The position numbers and the translations under genes were made by a program. Below, one piece after another: positions 54,449 through 62,398 of a stretch of 64,000 nucleotides of DNA. This DNA is from Pedobacter sp. N36a (GTDB lineage: Bacteria; Bacteroidota; Bacteroidia; Sphingobacteriales; Sphingobacteriaceae). Under the pieces are notes generated by a model, which did not search any database, had not been told where the DNA came from, and saw only the letters and a list, made by a program, of their open reading frames with translations. The stretch's first letter is position 1; each line of letters opens with the position of its first letter. The stretch is from positions 48,215-112,214 of the forward strand of contig NZ_JACSZW010000013.1 of assembly GCF_014472395.1 (NCBI RefSeq), read 5' to 3'.

Positions 54449-54729
54449 AAGGGCAAAGCTAAATCCAGAAAATTAGCTAGTCAAGGTGTACTTGGTAGGG
54501 CGGATACACCCAGTATATGTTTTTTAGCTAAAAAAATTACATTGAACGAGTGTTAATGGTCATATTTATGAATCGTTATCAAAAAGAAATAAAATTATTA
54601 ATGTTTTTCTGTAAGAAAAGCAATTGAAATGCATCAAAATATGGAAAATGGAAAATAATAAGATATTTATTTTCTCTAGCGTACTGTTTTTTTCTGTCTA
54701 CGGGCTTGCATTTGTTGGTTTTTAATACT

Positions 54730-54870
54730 ATGAATGAGGATTTAATGTATGGAATCTTAGGGATATATTATGGTAGTTTTGCTGCACTATATTGTGCCTC
54801 GTGCTTTTATGTTTTAAAAAAATTCAAAAAAGAGTATGATGAAATTTTAACGGAAGTTTGTGGAAAGTAA
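54730..54870 (+). CDS. Possible small membrane protein
   Basis: A frame ending TAA 54868-54870 reads MNEDLMYGILGIYYGSFAAL then YCASCFYVLKKFKKEYDEIL from ATG 54730 (46 residues). The same frame stays open upstream as YLFSLAYCFFLSTGLHLLVF with no ATG, so the true start may be lost or be a TTG. It has one or two hydrophobic helices. No family is recognised. Confidence 0.35.
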   Translation: MNEDLMYGILGIYYGSFAALYCASCFYVLKKFKKEYDEILTEVCGK

Positions 54871-55330
54871 CCTAACATATGTGGATCACGATTGCCTTTA
54901 TAATTATAAGTAGTGTAAATTGAGGGCAAATATGTCATTTTTCCTTGGTGGGGCTAAGGGCCACCACTAAGGAAAAAAGGTTTTTGTCTCTGCATCTGAA
55001 GTATATTCTACCTGCTTCTAGGAAGCTCCTTACTTTTTATTGTGTCCTAGATTATGCTAAGTTGTTTTTATTAACTCTGTCATGCTGGGGGTAGAGACCT
55101 TTCTATCCACAGTCTTATATTTGATTATTATTATGCGTACCTCAATCTAATCATGGAAAAGAAGATATTTTCTGTACGTTATTTAAACTAAGGTCGGGAG
55201 TCATTCTTTTTCTGTTGGGAATTGAAATATATTTTCGTCAATAGCCTGGTTGGTTTTAATTTTGATTACGCTAAACATTAAGGCTTGATTTTGATATTTA
55301 ATTTCAGTTACGAATGGAAAAGAGATTCCA
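54871..55330. other. 460-bp gap with a possible hairpin
   Basis: TTTTTCCTTGGTGG and CCACCACTAAGGAAAAA, at about 54948-54988, can fold into an imperfect stem. No gene is evident; the stretch is AT-rich. Confidence 0.35.
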
Positions 55331-55414
55331 CTAACCTGGAAGACTTGAGAGAAGCTTTAAACAAGCATCATCCCTTGAATAAATAACCACTTAAACCAAT
55401 ATCTGAATATATTA
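55331..55414 (+). repeat. 84-bp direct repeat, copy 2
   Basis: Second copy of 53771-53854, placed directly before the intact ORF6N gene. The sequence before it is unrelated to the recombinase, so only the recombinase tail was duplicated or retained. Confidence 0.9.
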
Positions 55415-55419
55415 GTCCT

Positions 55420-55953
55420 ATGAGTCCGTTAAAAAATGTTACTATACCTGATGAAGTGGTCATGAGCAAGATCTATATGGTCCGTGATCAGAAAGTTATG
55501 CTGGATAGAGATCTTGCGGAACTGTATGGAGTTAAGTCTATCCGTTTAAGGGAGCAGGTTAAACGAAACAAGGAAAGGTTCCCCGAGAACTTCATGTTCC
55601 AGTTAAGCGATCAGGAGGTCGAGGACATGGTATCGCAAAATGCGATACCATCAAAACAGGCGCTAGGGGGCGCTTTACCTTATGTCTTTACTGAGCATGG
55701 TGTGTTAATGCTCTCCAATGTGCTGAAGAGTGAAAGAGCGATACAGATGAGTATTTGTATCATAGAAATCTTTGTGAAGTTAAGAGAAATGTTGCTGTTG
55801 CATAAAGATGTATCGTTGCAGGTAGAGCAGGTGGAAAAGCGGCTGGTGAAACAGGATGAGAAAATAGAGTTACTGTTTACTTACCTCAGTAAGTTCATCG
55901 AAAAAGACGATGAACCCCGTAAGCCAATAGGCTTTAAACGAAAAGGAGAATAA
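55420..55953 (+). CDS. ORF6N-domain DNA-binding-like protein
   Basis: The 177-residue product has an N-terminal ORF6N/KilA-N-related domain (IYMVRDQKVMLDRDLAELYG and VKSIRLREQVKRNKERFPEN), a middle block TEHGVLMLSNVLKSERAIQM, and a C-terminal coiled coil (VEQVEKRLVKQDEKIELL). Proteins of this family often lie next to tyrosine recombinases in Bacteroidota and are thought to bind DNA; no definite role is known. It starts 5 bp after the 84-bp repeat. The two other copies in this window are a truncation (53856) and a 53-bp relic (17974). Confidence 0.88.
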   Translation: MSPLKNVTIPDEVVMSKIYMVRDQKVMLDRDLAELYGVKSIRLREQVKRNKERFPENFMFQLSDQEVEDMVSQNAIPSKQALGGALPYVFTEHGVLMLSNVLKSERAIQMSICIIEIFVKLREMLLLHKDVSLQVEQVEKRLVKQDEKIELLFTYLSKFIEKDDEPRKPIGFKRKGE

Positions 55954-56638
55954 ACCTCCACACCATCTTCAGGGTATCATAACTCAGCCAGCTTTCAGCT
56001 TCTCTGTGTTTTGCTACCCTTCCCCACACCATCCCTTCTGCCGGGAAGACCGGCCTTAAGCTATACAACATGATACACATTATAAAAGCAGCCCCGCAGG
56101 GCTATCCCGCGACCAAAGCTGTCGTTATAATGGGTTATTATGTTAAATAGCCGCACGTCCCTGACTGGCCTGCGCTCTGCCGTCATCTTCCCGTCGGTCA
56201 GCGGCAAAGCCTGCGGCAGCATGGTATTGTTAATGGCTGATCGGCAGTGCAAGACTGGTCGGGGGAACCACGGAATCCCTTTGAAAACAGGGACGCTGCG
56301 CCCGCCCAACCTCTCAGGGATAGAAAGAACCGCTCATATTCCCAATCGTCAAGGGTTCAGGTAGTTCATCTGTTAAGCCACCCCGAGCCTAAGAAAGGGA
56401 AGCTGTCAAGGGAACGTGGAATAAATGGCCTTTGCGGGTAAAGCCTAAGCTTGTTTATGCCGCGAAAGTCCCTTTACTACTTTTCTTTCGAGGCTACCTT
56501 TGCTGTTAAAGATGATCTAACGAACAAGCAGTGCCTTTCATAGTACCGCTTCCTGTAAAAAACAAACCATAAAAACGGATAAAAACCAGGTTGGTAGATG
56601 AAAACTAAATCTATATCTTTGGTCGAAGAACGTACTTT
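55954..56638. other. GC-rich non-coding island, ICE-like
   Basis: From about 56061 to 56470 the base composition is markedly richer in G+C than the surroundings, with several overlapping ORFs of improbable composition on both strands and none with a recognised domain. Such islands occur in Bacteroidota conjugative elements. It is probably a remnant of one, but no relaxase or transfer gene is visible. The bases 55954-56060 hold nothing clear. Confidence 0.4.
56592..56622 (+). promoter_or_regulatory. Candidate sigma-ABfr-type promoter before the RHS fragment
   Basis: TTG at 56592 and TATCTTTG at 56615-56622, 20 bp apart, match the Bacteroidota -33/-7 pattern (TAnnTTTG). The RHS frame starts 17 bp downstream, at 56639. 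Confidence 0.45.
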
Positions 56639-56977
56639 ATGGCACTGAAAATTGCAATCTGCAAATCTCAGAAAAGGCAAAAAAAATGCGGTAGCCTGTA
56701 CGATTACGGCGCTAGGTTCTATGATCCGGTAATAGGACGCTGGAATGTGGTGGATCCTAAAGCTGATATGTTTAGTCATATGTCGCCATATAATTATGGA
56801 ATCACCAACCCAGTCTTAATGATAGATCCTGATGGTATGGCGCCAACATACAATTGGGATACAGGGAAATATGAAGATGAAGGGAAAGAAGTTTCATGGG
56901 ATCAGGTTCAAAAAGAATACGGAATTAACCAAACGGATCAGGAGCCTAAAAATAAAGATCAGGAAAGAAAGCGTTAA
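56639..56977 (+). CDS. RHS repeat-associated core fragment
   Basis: The 112-residue ORF starts with unrelated residues and then has the core motif LYDYGARFYDPVIGRWNVVD and SPYNYGITNPVLMIDPDGM, the hallmark of the end of RHS/polymorphic toxin proteins. Real RHS proteins are over 1000 residues long, so only the conserved junction to the variable tip remains. After it a short hydrophilic tail (EYGINQTDQE) runs to the stop. The toxin relic and immunity gene follow at once. Confidence 0.75.
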   Translation: MALKIAICKSQKRQKKCGSLYDYGARFYDPVIGRWNVVDPKADMFSHMSPYNYGITNPVLMIDPDGMAPTYNWDTGKYEDEGKEVSWDQVQKEYGINQTDQEPKNKDQERKR

Positions 56978-57015
56978 ATTCATCGAATGATAGTCTACTG
57001 AAGTTTAATCAATTC

Positions 57016-57322
57016 ATGATTAGTGTCATGGAATTTAAGTTGTCTGCTGAAGATTTTGCGTCGATTTCTCCATTGAAAATTGCAAAATTTGCAGCGCCTA
57101 AAGGATCTGTAGCAATCGAGGCTGGTAGCTCTTTATACGCCAATAACGAATAATCTAAGTACTATAATAAGTGCGATTGCTAAAAAGAACAGGCAAGCCC
57201 CAGGAATAGTTCTTGATCTTTTAAGAACAAATGTTACAGACTCACAGCTAGGGAATGTACTAAATAGGGTAAGGAGTGCAGGAGCTACAAGAATAACAGA
57301 TGTAATAATAATGCCAAAATAG
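57016..57322 (+). pseudogene. Frameshifted polymorphic toxin C-terminus (CdiA-type tRNase-like)
   Basis: From ATG 57016 the frame reads KLSAEDFASISPLKIAKFAA to SSLYANNE and stops at 57151. The next frame continues NNLSTIISAIAKKNRQAPGI, VLDLLRTNVTDSQLGNVLNR and ends near DVIIMPK at TAG 57320. This is the pattern of C-terminal nuclease domains of contact-dependent inhibition and RHS toxins. A one-base shift near 57140 separates the halves. Five bases later the immunity-like gene starts. Confidence 0.65.
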
Positions 57323-57327
57323 CCATT

Positions 57328-57564
57328 ATGCCAAAAATTAGATGTAAGTGTGATAATGTAATTTGGCTTGGGGAAATCCCAAGCCCGCATCAGTGGTTGA
57401 TTATTTCTGATGTTGAATACGATAAGTTTGAAGGTCAAATAGATCCTGAAATATTATATTCAAAGATGGAAATCGTTGTGAGGTGCAATGTTTGTGATAG
57501 GCTTCATGTTTTTTGGGATGGCTTTGATAAGCCTCAGACAATTTACATTAAAGAGGCTGATTGA
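57328..57564 (+). CDS. Immunity-like protein with two zinc-finger-type cysteine pairs
   Basis: The 78-residue product has KIRCKCDNVIWLGEIPSPHQ, DVEYDKFEGQIDPEILYSKM and VVRCNVCDRLHVFWDGFDKP. The two Cys-x-Cys and Cys-x-x-Cys pairs may hold zinc. Small proteins of this form lie right behind toxin tips in Bacteroidota and protect against them. The 5-bp spacing from the toxin relic supports that. It is intact, although the toxin is not. Confidence 0.7.
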   Translation: MPKIRCKCDNVIWLGEIPSPHQWLIISDVEYDKFEGQIDPEILYSKMEIVVRCNVCDRLHVFWDGFDKPQTIYIKEAD

Positions 57565-57622
57565 CGATTATTGATTTGTTTTTAGCGTTTAGAATTATGT
57601 TGGGCTGGCAATATTTTCGTTT

Positions 57623-57970
57623 TTAGGTGGCATTTATGGTAACAGTTAAGGACCTGAACTTTTCCTTATAAGCCAATTTTATATTTGCTTTTTCGTTTTT
57701 GAAGCTTTTGTCAATAGACTTATTGGGCGATGTAAGTATCTCTGCAGTTATAGCTTTGTACCAATCCCTAGCTTTTTCGTTTACAGTCCATTGAATGATG
57801 TTTTCAATGGGTAAGGTTTCAGATAATACTGGTAGCTCTTCTGCTCTAAACACCGAAATCCGATTAATCATTTTGAGTTCGTTTCCGTTGGAATACAACT
57901 GAATATTGGTTTTGTATTTCCAACTCGAGAAGTAGAAGTCAAGGCCTTTGATGCTTTTGCCTTTTTTCAT
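57623..57970 (-). CDS. Protein of unknown function, 5' end possibly lost
   Basis: From ATG 57970 the product has 115 residues (MKKGKSIKGLDFYFSSWKYK and onward); the frame upstream to GTG 58000 runs antisense to the IstB relic and is not trusted. No domain is recognised. It is rich in lysine and in beta-type residues. The gene may have been cut by the IS element whose remnant starts at 57986. Confidence 0.45.
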   Translation of the reverse strand: MKKGKSIKGLDFYFSSWKYKTNIQLYSNGNELKMINRISVFRAEELPVLSETLPIENIIQWTVNEKARDWYKAITAEILTSPNKSIDKSFKNEKANIKLAYKEKFRSLTVTINAT

Positions 57971-57985
57971 CTTAATCGTGCTGAA

Positions 57986-58234
57986 ATGCTCTTCAACCAC
58001 ATCTCATTAAGAACCGGTATCAAATCCACGATCATAACTTCCAATAAATCCTTCGAGAAATGGCATGAGATCTTCGGTATGGATACAGTGCTGACTGCGG
58101 CATTACTGGACCGGCTTACCCATAAATTTTTCCTGGTAAATAGGAATGGAAAATCCTATCGGATGAAAGAAGCTAAGAGCATGATGGGGTCTAAAAATGT
58201 TAACAAAGCAGTTAAAATAGCGGCCAATACCTAA
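57986..58234 (+). mobile_element. IS21-family IstB C-terminal relic
   Basis: The 82-residue frame reads LFNHISLRTGIKSTIITSNK, SFEKWHEIFG, AALLDRLTHKFFLVNRNGKS and YRMKEAKSM. TSNK, the LLDRL-x-H arginine region and G-x-SYR are the end of IstB-type AAA+ ATPases. The Walker A part and istA are absent. Confidence 0.8.
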
Positions 58235-58444
58235 AGAAAAAAATACTACGCTGAGCTGGGGCGGATCGACTGGAAGACGCAGACTATTTTATCCCGACCG
58301 AGTATAATAATGGAATATTGATAAGGATAAAGAAATTTATTACCTTAGCTTGTAAGGAATTTTAGAGAAAAAAAAATGAATATACCCCAGTAAGGCAGGC
58401 TTTCAGTTAAATGTGCGGCTTGCCCACAATTAACGAAACTCAAT

Positions 58445-59422
58445 ATGGAAAGACCGATAGCCCACCAATTTGAAACGCCAGCCTTAGAAACGAATATCAC
58501 CGGAGATATTCCAGACTGGTGCACTTACCGAATCCCTTATGCCGAAGCCCGACAAATATACGTTGAACAAGGTACCGTCGTCAGGCAGTTTTATAGCCAC
58601 ATTCTGTTTTTTATGGAAGTGATTGAAGTTGACCTGCACGAGGATTTGCATGCAAGTTACCTGATTGAAAACCCGAGTTTGTTCCTGTTCCTGGTACTTC
58701 AAGGTCGAATGACTTTTCTCACACCTGATGGCAAGCTGATTGCCGAGGCACCAGAAAATATCTGCTACGCCACTTACAACAAAAAAGGTGAATATCTTTA
58801 CCGATTGCCAAAGGGAAAGCATCTTTTCTGCTATCTCTGCCCGAGGGCAATATGGATCATCAAACATCTAAACCGTTACCCTCGTCTAAAGCCGTTCATG
58901 GAAGGCATGGAAAATAGTGACGACTTGTTTGGCCACATGCCGCCTTGCTGGATAGACAACGATATGAAAAAGATCTTGGAACAGTTATTTTGGGATAAAG
59001 AGACCGGAGGCGTTGACCTGGAATCCCTATTGTCAGATCACGCTAAAAAGGTCATCGATGACTACCAGCGGCTTTTAGATGTAAAGTTTTCCCAACGGGA
59101 ATATCAAATCAGAGATTATTTAGATGCAAACTTTGCCGACCCAACACTTAGTAATTATTCGGTTGCAGACGAATTTCACATCACTGAGAAAACATTGATC
59201 GAAATTTTTAAAGAGGAGTTTGGCACCACCCCACACAACTATCTGATTAAGGTTCGTATGGAACATGCCAAACAGATGCTGACCATAGAGGAAATTCCAG
59301 TCAAAGATGTTTACATCAAGGTAGGGTACAGAGATTTACACAGTTTTCAAGCCCAATACAAAAAGTCAATCGGAAATCCGCCTACAAATGGCCGAAAAGG
59401 CGGGTTTTTAGCCTTTTTCTAG
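58445..59422 (+). CDS. AraC-family transcriptional regulator
   Basis: The 325-residue product has an N-terminal sensory region with ENPSLFLFLVLQGRMTFLTP and a C-terminal AraC HTH pair (YSVADEFHITEKTLIEIFKE and IPVKDVYIKVGYRDLHSFQA, YKKSIGNPPTNGR). The expected P-x-x-YR end is changed to NGRKGGFLAFF, and this end coincides with a hairpin, so the last codons may be altered. No neighbour tells its target. Confidence 0.8.
   Translation: MERPIAHQFETPALETNITGDIPDWCTYRIPYAEARQIYVEQGTVVRQFYSHILFFMEVIEVDLHEDLHASYLIENPSLFLFLVLQGRMTFLTPDGKLIAEAPENICYATYNKKGEYLYRLPKGKHLFCYLCPRAIWIIKHLNRYPRLKPFMEGMENSDDLFGHMPPCWIDNDMKKILEQLFWDKETGGVDLESLLSDHAKKVIDDYQRLLDVKFSQREYQIRDYLDANFADPTLSNYSVADEFHITEKTLIEIFKEEFGTTPHNYLIKVRMEHAKQMLTIEEIPVKDVYIKVGYRDLHSFQAQYKKSIGNPPTNGRKGGFLAFF
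59395..59418 (+). terminator. Terminator overlapping the end of the AraC gene
   Basis: AAAAGGC and GCCTTTTT form a stem around a GGGTTTTTA loop, and the T-run is part of the right arm. The stem lies inside the last codons of the AraC gene. Confidence 0.55.
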
Positions 59423-59576
59423 GTTTTCCAAGGAGTTTTGCGCAAAAAACACACATTTCGGGACTATTTTGACCCCGAAATTAGCTGGAAATGGTGTGTT
59501 TAATGCTTGCTTAGTAAAAAATCATTATTGAAATTTAATTAATATAAAATGATGGTTACCAAACGGATCAGGAAAC

Positions 59577-60062
59577 ATGGAAAACACGAACAATATCTAT
59601 ATAGTAAAGCCAATTGGTTTTCATGAGATGGAGGAGATCATAGCAATATTTGACAGCAGAGAAAAGGCCGAAAATTTTATAGACAGGTTTAAAACCCGTC
59701 CGATAGATCTGGAGATTGTCGAAGCCCCGCTGAACCCGGAATATATCGCAAACAAGCAGGCAGATCCATACACGGTAACACTTCGTGAGAATACAAATGA
59801 TCCGATCAACCTGGGCATCAATGACCTAATCGAAATGGCCGAAGCGGCTGCAAGAGAAGAGTATGACATATTTTTTTACGATGGCGCAGAAAGGTCGCAA
59901 GGCGTCTTTAATATTATGCTTTTTTCTGGAACCGAGCAAGAAGCGCTATCAAGGGCAATAGAAAAGAGGGATGAAACCGTTGCCTCGGGTGAATGGGACA
60001 AAGAATACCAGCATAGCATAGAAATCAAATCGACAATGCAGCATCCAGATCATGATAAATAG
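59577..60062 (+). CDS. Acidic protein of unknown function, possible orphan immunity gene
   Basis: The 161-residue product has IYIVKPIGFHEMEEIIAIFD, EKAENFIDRFKTRPIDLEIV and DLIEMAEAAAREEYDIFFYD. It is acidic and soluble, with no known domain. Just before it lies ACCAAACGGATCAGGA, a 16-bp sequence also present in the RHS fragment tail at 56928. That link suggests it once followed an RHS toxin tip and is an orphan immunity gene. The assignment is inference. Confidence 0.55.
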   Translation: MENTNNIYIVKPIGFHEMEEIIAIFDSREKAENFIDRFKTRPIDLEIVEAPLNPEYIANKQADPYTVTLRENTNDPINLGINDLIEMAEAAAREEYDIFFYDGAERSQGVFNIMLFSGTEQEALSRAIEKRDETVASGEWDKEYQHSIEIKSTMQHPDHDK

Positions 60063-60161
60063 AATTAAAATATGGATGGGTAGTATCGCATGCTGGCCGT
60101 TAATTCCTGACGGTGAAGTACCAGATATAAGATAGCAGTCCCAGATTAAAAAGGTAAAGAG

Positions 60162-60470
60162 ATGAAAATTGTAGATGCAGCGAAAATAATGGACATTGCC
60201 AGGATCATATCCTTAACGGTAATCCTTGCCTATATGGCCCTGCTGTTCATCCGTTTCATGAGTTTTTACCTGTCCGGACGAATGTGGTCTATCAATATAT
60301 CCATTCAGACGATCTTCAATTGCCCTTACGCCCGAAAGAGAGTGGTTAATAGGATTGTTCATGACTGTAAAAATGCGGTGCATCGAACAATCCCGGATAG
60401 TCGGGCAGGACTATCCGGGAAACGAAAACCAAAGTATCGGGATACGATGGTAATCAGCGAGGTCTGCTAA
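60162..60470 (+). CDS. Possible small membrane protein of unknown function
   Basis: The 102-residue ORF has one hydrophobic segment (IISLTVILAYMALLFIRFMS) after a helical start and a basic tail. No family is recognised and the second half has an improbable, Arg-rich composition. It may be a remnant of a conjugative-element gene. Confidence 0.4.
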   Translation: MKIVDAAKIMDIARIISLTVILAYMALLFIRFMSFYLSGRMWSINISIQTIFNCPYARKRVVNRIVHDCKNAVHRTIPDSRAGLSGKRKPKYRDTMVISEVC

Positions 60471-60547
60471 AAGACACCCATAACATAATTACATAAATAT
60501 AACGTTTTTTAAGGCAGACTTTTTTTAGCAAAATAAAAGACCACATT

Positions 60548-60949
60548 ATGAACAGAAAACTGTTCACAAAAAAAATCCTAACCCTTGTAACAGCGATAGC
60601 GTTATTTGTTGGTGTAGGTCTGGTTTATGGTTTTACTTCGACTGAGAAAAAAGGTCAATTTAAACAAGCATTAACGAAAGAGAAAATCGCACCAGCGAAC
60701 GGATGGTATACGATAACCATTACAAACCCTTCTCAGCCAGAAATGCCTGCTAATCAGTCCATAGGGAGTCTAACTAGTGCGCCTCCGGCTATTGATCCGG
60801 ACGGGTGTGCACAAACTTTAAATACCGGAAATAAATGTGCTGTATTCCTAACTTTTACCGATGAAGATGCAATGCTTCCCGCAACAGTAGCGGCCGCAAA
60901 TGCTGATCCTGAAGTAACAGTAGGCAACAGTTCACGGAGTCCTGAGTAG
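60548..60949 (+). CDS. Small exported protein, DUF6520-like
   Basis: The 133-residue product has a basic start and a hydrophobic segment (ILTLVTAIALFVGVGLVYGF), then a mostly disordered, Ser/Thr/Pro-rich part with a pair of cysteines (CAQTLNTGNKCAVFLTF). Bacteroidota have families such as DUF6520 with this layout of signal and paired cysteines. The assignment is tentative. A terminator follows 14 bp after the stop. Confidence 0.6.
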   Translation: MNRKLFTKKILTLVTAIALFVGVGLVYGFTSTEKKGQFKQALTKEKIAPANGWYTITITNPSQPEMPANQSIGSLTSAPPAIDPDGCAQTLNTGNKCAVFLTFTDEDAMLPATVAAANADPEVTVGNSSRSPE

Positions 60950-60962
60950 GCAATTTTATATT

Positions 60963-60993
60963 AAAAAGCGGGCTATAATTTGCCCGCTTTTTT
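60963..60993. terminator. Bidirectional terminator
   Basis: AAAAAGCGGGC and GCCCGCTTTTT form an 11-bp stem around an 8-base loop, with T-rich flanks on both strands. It separates the rightward exported-protein gene from the leftward SusD gene. Confidence 0.9.
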
Positions 60994-60994
60994 G

Positions 60995-62371
60995 CTATCT
61001 TGGATTTTGTTCAAACCCACTTAGCAAAATCTCGCTCTCCGGAATAGGCCAAACATAACGTATATCATTTGGTAAGAGTTCATATGTTATACCGTTAACA
61101 GTTCTGATAATTTTAGTCTCGAATGGTTTTTCTTTATTAAGCCTTCTTAGATCTTCCCATCTGATCCCTCTCATTACCAATTCTTTTTTTCGCTCCTGTA
61201 GGATGGTGCTTAACGCAACTTCAGCATTCGAGGCTGTCAAATCTTTAAATGTTGCCTTGTCATAACGCATCTTAAGCAATGTGTTTAAATCCCTCATCGC
61301 CTGTAAATGATCTCCGGTTCTGGCAAGACATTCTGCCCTGATCAGATATTGCTCATCAGTAGCTAAACCCGTAAACACAATAGAACTTCCTGTGTACCCA
61401 CCTTTGAATAAAATTCTTGCATCGGTATTTGTATAAAAATAAGCACGATATCTTAAATCATCTGCTGAATAAAGTTTTAGCAGTCCCGGATTCATGTTGA
61501 GCCGGGTAGATGCTATTATGGCAGCATTAGCCATATTCGCATAAAAGAGCACCTCTTTATTTCGATTATAATCAGCCAAAAAGGTATAGCGTGCATTTAG
61601 AGCTATCTCATTAAAATTAATAAGCTGAGAGTTGATCTTTAAGCATTGGTCAGCATAAAAACCAGCTTTTGGATAATTACCCATCAGTAAATAGGTTTTA
61701 GCTAATAGCGCATATGCTGCTTGCTTCGAAGGCCGTAGTTTGTTCACTGGGACTTTATCTAGCAAATCAGCAGCTTCCGTTAGATCAGCTATGATCTGCT
61801 GGTAAGTGCTTTCAACGGTTGCACGTGTTGAAATAGGATTGATGTCTGCCTCTAAACGTAAGACTATGCCAAGATCACTTGCTGCTTTAGATGAATTATA
61901 CGGCTTACAAAATAATTGGGACAGCTGGAAGAAATTAAAAGCCCTAAAGAATAGCGCACTTCCTTTTAAATTCGCCCATGCTCCTTGTTCGGAGGTAGCT
62001 GGTTTGATTTTCACTGCTCCTTCCAATGCGGTATTTGCATATAAAATTCTCCAGTAAGCATTATTCCAGTCAGCAAGCTGGATTCCTTGATAGACATTCT
62101 TTGCCCAGATATATCCCTGTTTTTGATAAGGCCTGGCGAGGGCATCCCATACTGCATCAGTCACGATAAATTCATCAGCACCAATCACTCCCAACTCAAA
62201 ACTTTGTGCTGCATTCATTATGTTGCTATTATCCAGAAGGCTTTGGAAATCTGCAATGCTTGTTGGACTAACACGGTTTTTATTTTGTTTTATTTCCAGG
62301 AACTCCTTTTGGCATGAAAATAATAATGCAACTGCAGTAATCAATAGCAAATGTAAAATGATCTTTTTCAT
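60995..62371 (-). CDS. SusD/RagB-family lipoprotein (PUL 3)
   Basis: The 458-residue product has a lipobox LFSC in its signal (ALLFSCQKEF). It shows AYWRILYANTALEGAVKIKP, FFRAFNFFQLSQLFC, AAYALLAKTYLLMGNYPKAG, and LQERKKELVMRGIRWEDLRR, and ends with WPIPESEILLSGFEQNP. It is a shorter SusD type, of the kind paired with STN-containing SusC proteins. Its partner 28 bp upstream is damaged. Confidence 0.9.
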   Translation of the reverse strand: MKKIILHLLLITAVALLFSCQKEFLEIKQNKNRVSPTSIADFQSLLDNSNIMNAAQSFELGVIGADEFIVTDAVWDALARPYQKQGYIWAKNVYQGIQLADWNNAYWRILYANTALEGAVKIKPATSEQGAWANLKGSALFFRAFNFFQLSQLFCKPYNSSKAASDLGIVLRLEADINPISTRATVESTYQQIIADLTEAADLLDKVPVNKLRPSKQAAYALLAKTYLLMGNYPKAGFYADQCLKINSQLINFNEIALNARYTFLADYNRNKEVLFYANMANAAIIASTRLNMNPGLLKLYSADDLRYRAYFYTNTDARILFKGGYTGSSIVFTGLATDEQYLIRAECLARTGDHLQAMRDLNTLLKMRYDKATFKDLTASNAEVALSTILQERKKELVMRGIRWEDLRRLNKEKPFETKIIRTVNGITYELLPNDIRYVWPIPESEILLSGFEQNPR

Positions 62372-62398
62372 TGAATGTGATTTTGTTTGTTATAATTA

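Larger units (their letters stand above)
53408..54507. mobile_element. IS66-like remnant bounded by 13-bp inverted repeats
   Basis: GTATCCGCCCTAC at 53408-53420 and its exact reverse complement at 54495-54507 enclose 1.1 kb. Just inside the right repeat a minus-strand frame encodes an IS66-type TnpA N-terminus (54299-54448). Near the left repeat another minus-strand fragment ends in SAIKRGRPKKAEGQ with a stop at 53542-53544. The middle holds the recombinase and ORF6N fragments instead of transposase genes. No matching target duplication is seen. The IS66 assignment rests only on the TnpA-like fragment. Confidence 0.5.

Noticed and set aside
56061..56441. ORFs on both strands of the GC-rich island
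   Set aside because: Several mutually overlapping ORFs with improbable composition and no domain; likely by-products of high G+C.
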